From contig JBILLU010000195.1 of the NCBI GenBank assembly GCA_044375915.1, positions 1 through 6,183 of the forward strand: a DNA stretch of 6,183 nt, given 5' to 3'. The position numbers and the translations under genes are program-made. Origin of the DNA: JAFEBO01 sp044375915 (GTDB lineage: Bacteria > Planctomycetota > Phycisphaerae > Phycisphaerales > UBA1924). Below are positions 1-5,362 of the stretch, one piece after another. The notes under the pieces were generated by a model, which saw only the letters and a list, made by a program, of their open reading frames with translations, did not search any database and was not told the DNA's origin. How positions within the stretch are numbered: position 1 is the first letter of the stretch; each line of letters starts with the position of its first letter.

Positions 1-917
1 CCGTCGATCCGCGACGCGTTGTTGACGATCACGACGTCGCCTGCGACCGCGGGCAGGATCCACGGCCGAGCGATCGACTGCTGCGCGAACTCAAAGGCCT
101 CGTCCTCGTCGCCTTCTTCCTCACGGGAAGCCTTCTGAAGGACCGTCGCCGAGATCAGCGGCTTGCTCGGCAGCGAGGACCAGTCGGGCCCGCTCGCGCT
201 GCCGGTCTGGGCGGCGATAGAGATGGTGCGCAGCTCCGCGGGAATCTCGATCGCAGCGGCCTTCGCGGCGGGAACGCCGGACTCGTCCGACCAGCGCGAC
301 GCCCACGCAGCGACTTCCGGCCGGTTCACGAACCGCGCGACGCGCTGGGCCAGGGTCGCCGCCTCCGCGTTGCCCTTGCGGTCCGGGTGCTTCTCGAGCT
401 GTTCCAGCGTGAGACGTGCGGCCTCGAAGCGGCCCGACTCAAGATGCAGCTGGGCCACCCGCATGGCTGCCTCGAACCCGGCGCTCGTCAGCAGCCGCGT
501 CGTTTCGACCAGATCGTGCTTCCGCTCGTCGAGCAGCTTTTGAGCCCGGGGCCCTTCGCTTGTGCGGTAGCGATCCAGGAGTGCGGGCTTCTCGAGGAGC
601 AAACGGTGCACGTGCTCGCGGACGCTGATGAACAGGTCCGGGTCGGTGCCGCTCTCGAGGACCTTGTCGCCCTCGGTGTCCAGCAGCGTCTGCAGCACGC
701 GCGATGCCTCGGCGAGGTTGCCCGCCGCCTGCAGCTCATCGATCCGCACCAGCGATTCACGGGCCTGCACCGAATCGTCGGGATAGACAGGTGACTGTTG
801 TGCGAAGGTCGTCCCGCAGGCGAGCGAGAGAGCCAACGCCGCGGCGAACACGCACCCGGTCAGCCCGCCACGAGTTGTCCGGCGCTCACGCATCGAGTCG
901 ATCCCGGGGGCAGTCAT
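1..917 (-). CDS. Exported protein with TPR-like helical N-terminus and start of a PQQ-like beta-propeller (partial, C-terminus beyond left edge)
   Basis: The frame is open from an ATG at 917 to the window edge and gives 305 residues. Residues 9-39 form a signal peptide: a basic n-region (RERRTTR), a hydrophobic stretch around 19-33, and a likely signal peptidase I site after TTFA (39). A Cys at 34 (SLAC) is a weak alternative lipobox. Residues 50-82 and 146-177 are Ala/Leu-rich helix pairs of the TPR type (for example FEAAMRVAQLHLESGRFEAA). An acidic linker with EEEGDEDE follows at 266-273. Residues 285-305 (WILPAVAGDVVIVNNASRID) resemble the first strand of PQQ-like propeller repeats found in large exported planctomycete proteins. 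That match is from memory of the family. The propeller itself lies outside the window, so enzyme activity cannot be judged. The start could instead be the Met at 893, which gives a more usual n-region; neither start has a Shine-Dalgarno site. Confidence 0.8.
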   Translation of the reverse strand, partial: MTAPGIDSMRERRTTRGGLTGCVFAAALALSLACGTTFAQQSPVYPDDSVQARESLVRIDELQAAGNLAEASRVLQTLLDTEGDKVLESGTDPDLFISVREHVHRLLLEKPALLDRYRTSEGPRAQKLLDERKHDLVETTRLLTSAGFEAAMRVAQLHLESGRFEAARLTLEQLEKHPDRKGNAEAATLAQRVARFVNRPEVAAWASRWSDESGVPAAKAAAIEIPAELRTISIAAQTGSASGPDWSSLPSKPLISATVLQKASREEEGDEDEAFEFAQQSIARPWILPAVAGDVVIVNNASRID

Positions 918-1241
918 CAAAGAGGCGATCGAGACACAGAAACAACTGGCAGAGAGGAATCCAAAAGAGCAGACAACAAGACTAGATACAGGTGAAGCGA
1001 GCCAGCGTTCGGTTTCGTTGCCTTTGTGACAACCATTTGTCGCTCGCGGCGCCTGTGCGCCGACGTGGCGATCGCCTTCGCGTCTCTGCCCGAGAACCGG
1101 ACAGAATCCGTAAGTCACTCTGATACAAGACCTTCCAGTCAGATTGTTCGTCTCAAGTGGTCGTCCGGTTTGTGAAGTCTGCGGGCCAGCTTTGACAACT
1201 CGCTTCAGCCGCCCGCGCGACCGGTCGATCCCGCACAGACC
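918..1241. other. Divergent intergenic region without a recognisable gene
   Basis: These 324 bases separate two divergently transcribed genes and must hold the promoters of both. It is less GC-rich than the flanking genes around 930-1040. I see no complete sigma-70 promoter. A TTGACA at 1192-1197 has only GC-rich sequence at the expected -10 position, and TGATACAAG at 1121-1129 resembles an extended -10 box but has no -35 partner. Two adjacent hairpins at 1026-1062 are the only clear structure. No open frame here has a start site or composition that would support a gene. Confidence 0.6.
1026..1062. repeat. Two adjacent inverted repeats (hairpins) in the divergent intergenic region
   Basis: The first inverted repeat is GTGACAA (1026-1032), loop CCAT, TTGTCGC (1037-1043): seven pairs with one G-T wobble. 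Three bases later comes CGGCGC (1047-1052), loop CTGT, GCGCCG (1057-1062), six perfect G-C pairs. Neither is followed by a T-run on either strand, so they are not typical Rho-independent terminators. They could be operator half-sites or structures in a 5' leader of either divergent gene; the sequence does not decide. Confidence 0.45.
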
Positions 1242-1781
1242 ATGGAGCGCGCCTCCGACAGCCTGTCGGCGAGCCCGGATGCATTCCAGACGCCCTTGGG
1301 CGCCAACGGGGAGGCTGCCATCCCGACCTGGGTGCGTTCCGTCGGCGTCTGGAAGCGATTCCGGCGTTGGTGTCACGCCCATCACTGGAACCAGCGCGAC
1401 CTCCGCTTCCTGTGCTATTGCCTCGCCATCGTGCTGATGAGCGTCGCCGACCTGAAGATGACCCTGTTCTATGTCACCAGCGTCGGCATGACCGAGGTGA
1501 ACCCCATCGCCCGCTTCCTCATGGTCTACGGCGGTGTCTGCTCGATCATCCTCTGGAAGATCGCGACCGTGGCCTGTGGCGTGTCCATTCTGTGGCGCAT
1601 CCGTCGCCACCGCGTGGCCGAAGTGGGCGCGTGGATCTGCTGCGCTGTCCTCGCCGCTCTGTGCGTGCACTGGTTCCGATACAACGATCAGGTGACGACA
1701 CTCGCGACCGAAGTGATGCACCTCCACGACACCCGCAACGGCACGGATTGGGTGGTGGTGGACGGAGCGAAGGGCGAGTAG
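1242..1781 (+). CDS. Small membrane protein, DUF5658-like, three predicted transmembrane helices
   Basis: This 179-residue protein has a polar N-terminal segment of about 53 residues that ends in a basic, His-rich patch (WKRFRRWCHAHHW, 37-49). Three hydrophobic helices follow at about 55-77, 95-117 and 127-146, and then a short polar tail. Between helices 1 and 2 is the pattern D70-x3-T74 followed by a Gly and EVNP (85-88), with Lys106 inside helix 2. A membrane Asp, a Thr three or four residues on, an E-x-NP turn and a Lys in the next helix are what I associate with DUF5658 membrane proteins, whose function is unknown. The family call is from motif memory, not a search. The protein has eight Cys residues, seven of them in or next to the helices. 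The ATG at 1242 has no Shine-Dalgarno site. The stop lies 6 bases from that of the convergent rnr. Confidence 0.75.
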   Translation: MERASDSLSASPDAFQTPLGANGEAAIPTWVRSVGVWKRFRRWCHAHHWNQRDLRFLCYCLAIVLMSVADLKMTLFYVTSVGMTEVNPIARFLMVYGGVCSIILWKIATVACGVSILWRIRRHRVAEVGAWICCAVLAALCVHWFRYNDQVTTLATEVMHLHDTRNGTDWVVVDGAKGE

Positions 1782-1799
1782 CGACGTCTACCTTCCCTT
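1770..1799. other. Two-part hairpin spanning both convergent stop codons
   Basis: AAGGG (1770-1774) pairs with CCCTT (1795-1799). Inside it, GTAG (1778-1781) pairs with CTAC (1788-1791) around the loop CGACGT. The inner stem contains the TAG of the plus-strand gene and the complement of the TAG of rnr. Part of this pairing is unavoidable when two TAG stops face each other. It might slow or end transcription from both sides, but there is no T-run and the stems are short. Confidence 0.25.
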
Positions 1800-4283
1800 G
1801 TCCCGTCGCCAATCCGGCTTGCCTTTGTCGCGGGACTTACTCTTCTGGCTACGCCGGGCGCTGCCGTCGCGGCCCAGGCCGCCGAAGCCAGCACCCTTGC
1901 CCTTCTCGAATCCGCCGCCCAGCGCCAGGCCGCCCGGCTTCTCGGCGATCTTCTTCATCTTGCCCGCCGCACGCCCCTCGGCGTTGTCGACGACGCACTC
2001 CATCTGCCGCTTTTGCAAGTCCACCGCGACGATCTTCACGCTCACGCGATCGCCCATGTTGTACGAGCGGCCCGAGCGGGCATCGACCAGAGCGCCGGTG
2101 CGCGGGTCCACCCGCCAGAACGGCGTGAGGTTGCCGCGAGTCACGTCGCCGGGCAGGTCTTCCTTCTTCACGAAGCCCTCGGCGAGGTACTTGTCGATCT
2201 GGATGAAGATGCCGCGCGGGTTCAGGCCCGTGATCACCGCGTCGAAGCTCTCGCCGATGTGCTTCTCAAGCAGCTGCAGCACCAGGAAGCTGCGCAGGGC
2301 CCGCTCGGCTTCCGTCGCGGCTTCTTCGCGCCGCGTCGCGTGCCGCCCGATCTCGACGAGCTCGGATTCATCCGGGCACATCTTGGAATCGCGCAGAATG
2401 CGGCCCAATTCGCGCCGCTCGCCATCGCCTTTGGGGCGCTTGGTGCCGTTGTCGGTCTGACGTAGGTACTCCGCCAGCGCCCGGTGCACGGTCAGGTCGG
2501 CGTAACGACGGATCGGGCTGGTGAAGTGCGCGTACGCCTCGCTGGCGAGCGCGAAGTGGCCGATCAGGGCGGGCGAGTACTCGGCGCGGCTCATCGTCCG
2601 CAGCACGGCCATGTGCACCGCGCGGCTCGCGGGCGTGCCGCGGGTCGCGTTCAAGAGCGCCTGCAACTCCTCGCGGGTCGGGTTCTTGGGAATGCGGAAT
2701 CCCGCGACCATCGCCGCCTTGCGGAGCGAGTCCACATCGCCGGGCGTCGGGTCCGGGTGCGTGCGCCGCAGGAGCGGCACGCCGACCTTCTCGAACAGCC
2801 GCGCCAGCACCTCGTTCGCCTCGACCATGAACATCTCGATCAGCGTGTGCGTGAAGGCGTTGTCCTCGCGCTCGGCGTCGACCACGTGCCCGTTGTCGTC
2901 GTAGATCAGCACCACGTCGGGCAACTCAAGACTGATCATCCCCTGGCGCTGGCGGCGGCCCTGAATAGCCTTGGCGCACGCGTCCATCTGCTGCAGGGTT
3001 TCGATCAACTGATCGCTGTACCGCGGCGGGGTCTTGGCGTGCTTGCGGGCCTCGTTGAAGTCGCCGTCGATCAGCGCCTGGGCTTCGAGGTACGTCAGCC
3101 GCTTGGCGCTCTTGATGAGCGTGTTCTGCACACCCTCAAGCACGCACGCGCCCGACTTGTCGTACGTCATCATCGCCGTCTTGCAGAAGCGGAAGACGCC
3201 TTCCTGCAGCGAGCAGATGCCGTTGCTCAAGAGCTCCGGGATCATCGGGATCACCCGCCGCGGCAGGTACACGCTGTTGCAGCGGTCTTTGGCCTCGACA
3301 TCGATCGCCGAAGCGGGCGGGATGAAATGGGCCACGTCGGCGATGTGCACGGCCAGATCCCATCCCCCCGGCACGTGCTTGCTGGGGCGGATGCTGATCG
3401 CGTCGTCGTAGTCCTTGGCGTCGGGCGGGTCGATCGTGATGATGAAGTCGTTGGTCAGGTCGGTGCGTCCGCCCCAGCCCTCGTCGTCGAAGCACTTGGC
3501 CCCGACCTTCTGAAACTCCGCGATCTGCTCGTCGTAGACGACGGTCACGTCGCGGGCCTGGTCATTGCACTCTTCGGGGAACTCGCCCGGCAGGTCGTAC
3601 GCCGCGATGACGGCCTGAGTCTCGACATCGGGCATGCCCGCCGCACCGAGCACCTTGATGATGACGCCCTCGCCGAGCACATTGGCCTGCGGATAGGCGA
3701 CCAGTTCGATGATGACCTTGGAACCCTCAGGCGCGTTCTTCGCCGCGGCATCGCGAACGACGATCGGCTCGGTGACCTCGCGTCCGTCGGGGAACACAAC
3801 CCACTGCTGGCCGCGCTTCACGAGTTCGCCGGAGAAGCTGCTGCGCTTGCGTTTCACCACCTCGACGATGGCCCCGACAAACTGCGGCCCGTCACCGGCC
3901 CCAGCGCGGGCACGCCCGGTGTCGCGGCGGACCGCGACCTTCACCTTGTCGCCGCTGAGCGCATCGCCGGTGTCCTCGGCGGGAATGAAGATCGAGCCCT
4001 CGCGCACGGCCACATCCGGCTGCACGAAACCGAAACCCTTCATGGCCTTGCGGAACGTGCCGATGACCGTGCCGCCCATCTTTTCAACCGACGGCAATCC
4101 AATCAGCCCGGTCGCCGAGACTTCGACGGCCTTCTCGTCGGCGAGCGTCTTCACGGCAGCGTCAAACTCGGCCCAGTCCTGCTCGTCGACGCCGAGGTCT
4201 TCCTTCAGATGTGAAATGCTCCGCGGCGTGTAGTCCTCGTGCTTGAGGTGCTCGAGGAGACGCTTGCGGAATCGGAGGCTCAT
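1788..4283 (-). CDS. rnr: Ribonuclease R (3'-5' exoribonuclease, RNB family)
   Basis: RNase R is a processive hydrolytic 3'-5' exoribonuclease that degrades structured RNA and takes part in rRNA and mRNA turnover in the cytoplasm. The 831-residue protein has the full domain set: winged-helix N-terminus (about 3-62), two cold-shock/OB domains (about 72-120 and 134-215), RNB catalytic domain (about 272-603), S1 domain (about 677-767) and a Lys/Arg/Gly-rich tail (773-831). The catalytic motif IDPPDAKDYDD places Asp285, 291, 293 and 294 where E. coli RNase R has D272, D278, D280 and D281. Tyr339 in SVYLP matches E. coli Tyr324. The family signature HFTSPIRRYADL is at 586-597. Length is close to the E. 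coli enzyme. I chose the ATG at 4283 (MSLRFRKRLL) because it begins right before the winged helix. An in-frame ATG at 4379 would add 32 residues encoded mostly by a palindromic repeat. No Shine-Dalgarno site is visible. It lies downstream of rsmE on the same strand. Confidence 0.97.
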   Translation of the reverse strand: MSLRFRKRLLEHLKHEDYTPRSISHLKEDLGVDEQDWAEFDAAVKTLADEKAVEVSATGLIGLPSVEKMGGTVIGTFRKAMKGFGFVQPDVAVREGSIFIPAEDTGDALSGDKVKVAVRRDTGRARAGAGDGPQFVGAIVEVVKRKRSSFSGELVKRGQQWVVFPDGREVTEPIVVRDAAAKNAPEGSKVIIELVAYPQANVLGEGVIIKVLGAAGMPDVETQAVIAAYDLPGEFPEECNDQARDVTVVYDEQIAEFQKVGAKCFDDEGWGGRTDLTNDFIITIDPPDAKDYDDAISIRPSKHVPGGWDLAVHIADVAHFIPPASAIDVEAKDRCNSVYLPRRVIPMIPELLSNGICSLQEGVFRFCKTAMMTYDKSGACVLEGVQNTLIKSAKRLTYLEAQALIDGDFNEARKHAKTPPRYSDQLIETLQQMDACAKAIQGRRQRQGMISLELPDVVLIYDDNGHVVDAEREDNAFTHTLIEMFMVEANEVLARLFEKVGVPLLRRTHPDPTPGDVDSLRKAAMVAGFRIPKNPTREELQALLNATRGTPASRAVHMAVLRTMSRAEYSPALIGHFALASEAYAHFTSPIRRYADLTVHRALAEYLRQTDNGTKRPKGDGERRELGRILRDSKMCPDESELVEIGRHATRREEAATEAERALRSFLVLQLLEKHIGESFDAVITGLNPRGIFIQIDKYLAEGFVKKEDLPGDVTRGNLTPFWRVDPRTGALVDARSGRSYNMGDRVSVKIVAVDLQKRQMECVVDNAEGRAAGKMKKIAEKPGGLALGGGFEKGKGAGFGGLGRDGSARRSQKSKSRDKGKPDWRRDKGR

Positions 4284-4313
4284 GGGGAAGAGTAGCGGTT
4301 GACTTTCAACTCC

Positions 4314-4337
4314 TCTCCCTGCGCTCGCGGGGGGAGA
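4314..4337. repeat. Left palindrome of the rnr-rsmE spacer
   Basis: The stem has ten positions, eight Watson-Crick pairs plus one G-T and one G-G, around a CTCG loop. It lies 30 bases upstream of the rnr start and would be in the 5' leader of rnr or in the middle of an rsmE-rnr transcript. There is no T-run after it on the minus strand, so it is unlikely to act as a Rho-independent terminator. It could slow 3' exonucleases or affect rnr translation. Confidence 0.5.
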
Positions 4338-4411
4338 ATCGATGCGAGGCGAAGCCTTCGCTGAATCCGAGAGTCCCACACCACACCGCGCCCTTGCCAG
4401 GCCTCGGCCAC

Positions 4412-4435
4412 CCCTCCCCGCTAGCGCGGAGAGGG
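4412..4435. repeat. Right palindrome, containing the rsmE stop codon
   Basis: The arms are 4412-4421 and 4426-4435, giving ten pairs with one C-A mismatch on the plus strand, which is a G-U wobble in minus-strand RNA. The centre CGCTAGCG (4419-4426) is a perfect palindrome. The rsmE TAG (4423-4421) is at the apex of the hairpin, and the last rsmE codons (Pro-Ser-Pro-Arg) lie in one arm. Confidence 0.6.
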
Positions 4436-5152
4436 AAGTGTGCGGATCATCGCCGCGCCGACGACCGCCGCGGTCTCAACGCGGAGCACATGCGGCGCAA
4501 AGCAGAACAACGTCACGCCCGCGGCTTTGAGCTGCGCAAACTCCTCGTCGCTGAACCCGCCCTCGGGTCCGACCAGCAGCACGACGCGTTCCGCCGTCGC
4601 CACCGCCGCGGCGGGCAACGGGCCGCCGCTCGCGTCGGCCGCGAGCACCAACGTGCCCGGTGTCGGCTTGATCGCATCGGCGAAGGTCATCGCATCCTCG
4701 ATCTCGAGCAGCCAGCCCCGGCCGCACTGCTTCAGACTCTCGGCGGCAACACGGCGCAGCCGGTTCATCTTTCCTTCGCGCGGGTCCACGACGGTGCGTC
4801 TGGTCAGCAGCGGTCGGTATGCATCGGCGCCCACCTGCGACAGGCCTTCGATCATCTCTTCGAGCCGGTCGCCCTTCGCGGCGGCGGCGAGCACCTCGAT
4901 CCGCGGCTTGGTGCGTTCCTCGATCGTGATGCTCGTCACCTCAGCCTCGAGCTCCCAGGTGCCTTGGCGCGACTTGCGGATGTCGCGGATCACCGCCGAT
5001 GCGTGCAGGCCGCGGCCGTTGAGCAGGTTGATGGGGTCGCCGACCCCGGAACGCTTCACGCGGGCGGCGTGGTGAGCCTCGTCGCCGCCGATGACGACTC
5101 GGACGCCGATCTGGGGTGCAAGGTCTTCGAGAAGAATGCGGTGGGTTGCCAC
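4421..5152 (-). CDS. rsmE: 16S rRNA (uracil-1498-N3)-methyltransferase RsmE
   Basis: RsmE uses S-adenosylmethionine to methylate N3 of U1498 (E. coli numbering) in the decoding centre of 16S rRNA on assembled 30S subunits. The 243-residue product matches the usual family length. Residues 1-75 form the PUA-like RNA-binding part (for example DEAHHAARVKRSGVGD, 24-39) and the rest is a SPOUT methyltransferase domain with its trefoil-knot motifs: AAESLKQCGRG (136-146), LVGPEGGFSDEE (193-204) and HVLRVETAAV (221-230). GPEGG and LRxETA are the SAM-binding signatures of the family. I chose the GTG at 5152 (product MATHRILLEDL) because it gives a family-like N-terminus. The frame stays open up to 5383, but that extension is Arg/Ser-rich and overlaps the divergent gene. 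No Shine-Dalgarno site is seen. The C-terminus ends in LPSPR, encoded by a palindromic repeat. rnr follows after 137 bases. Confidence 0.94.
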   Translation of the reverse strand: MATHRILLEDLAPQIGVRVVIGGDEAHHAARVKRSGVGDPINLLNGRGLHASAVIRDIRKSRQGTWELEAEVTSITIEERTKPRIEVLAAAAKGDRLEEMIEGLSQVGADAYRPLLTRRTVVDPREGKMNRLRRVAAESLKQCGRGWLLEIEDAMTFADAIKPTPGTLVLAADASGGPLPAAAVATAERVVLLVGPEGGFSDEEFAQLKAAGVTLFCFAPHVLRVETAAVVGAAMIRTLPSPR

Positions 5153-5353
5153 AGGCAGAGGATAGAGGAAGGTCCGAGAGCGCGCAGACGCGCCGGGAAT
5201 GCCGCGGAATCGCAGGAATTGTCCGTCCCTGAGGCCTGAAAATGGCAGACAATGGTCCGATAGAGTTCCCCGTGTTGGACCGGCTCGGCCACTTGGTCGA
5301 TGAGGCGAGGAGCGAGGATGCGCTCGGGCGGCGAACCCGTTCGGGCGTGTTCT

Positions 5354-5358
5354 GGAGG
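5354..5358 (+). promoter_or_regulatory. Shine-Dalgarno site GGAGG
   Basis: GGAGG ends 4 bases before the ATG at 5363. It is the strongest ribosome binding site in the window and sets the start of the gene at the right edge, which cannot be fixed by homology. The other complete genes here have no comparable site. Confidence 0.7.
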
Positions 5359-5362
5359 CACG

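Larger units (their letters stand above)
4311..4436. repeat. Palindrome-bounded intergenic repeat element (REP/MITE-like)
   Basis: Two similar GC-rich palindromes in inverted orientation bound this stretch. The left one is about 4314-4337, with arms TCTCCCTGCG and CGGGGGGAGA, loop CTCG, one G-T and one G-G mismatch. The right one is 4412-4435, with arms CCCTCCCCGC and GCGGAGAGGG, loop TAGC. Read inward from each end, both follow the pattern CCTCTCC, GCGCT, one variable base, GCGGGG. A smaller inverted repeat, GCGAA-GCC-TTCGC, sits inside at 4350-4362. This looks like a short non-autonomous repeat of the REP or MITE sort. No transposase is in the window, and no other copy is present in these 6 kb, so the dispersed nature is inferred. 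Confidence 0.55.

Noticed and set aside
163..794. Plus-strand open frames opposite the exported protein
   Set aside because: The minus frame over the same region encodes a coherent signal peptide, helical repeats and a propeller-like strand; the plus frames are compositional shadows.
1192..1220. TTGACA at 1192-1197 as a -35 box for the small membrane protein gene
   Set aside because: The position 17 bases downstream reads GCGCGA, and nothing like TATAAT lies within 15-19 bases.
1367..2128. A 253-codon plus-strand frame spanning the convergent junction
   Set aside because: It overlaps two well-supported genes in other frames and its product is Arg/Pro/Ser-rich with no domain.
2484..4214. A 576-codon open frame on the plus strand opposite rnr
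   Set aside because: It is an antisense shadow of a certain RNase R gene, produced by high-GC third-position bias. The product is rich in His, Arg, Val, Leu and Asp with no recognisable domain.
4412..4435. Right palindrome as a Rho-independent terminator of rsmE
   Set aside because: On the minus strand the stem is followed by GTGGCCGAGG and not by a T-run, and the stop codon lies inside the hairpin and not before it.
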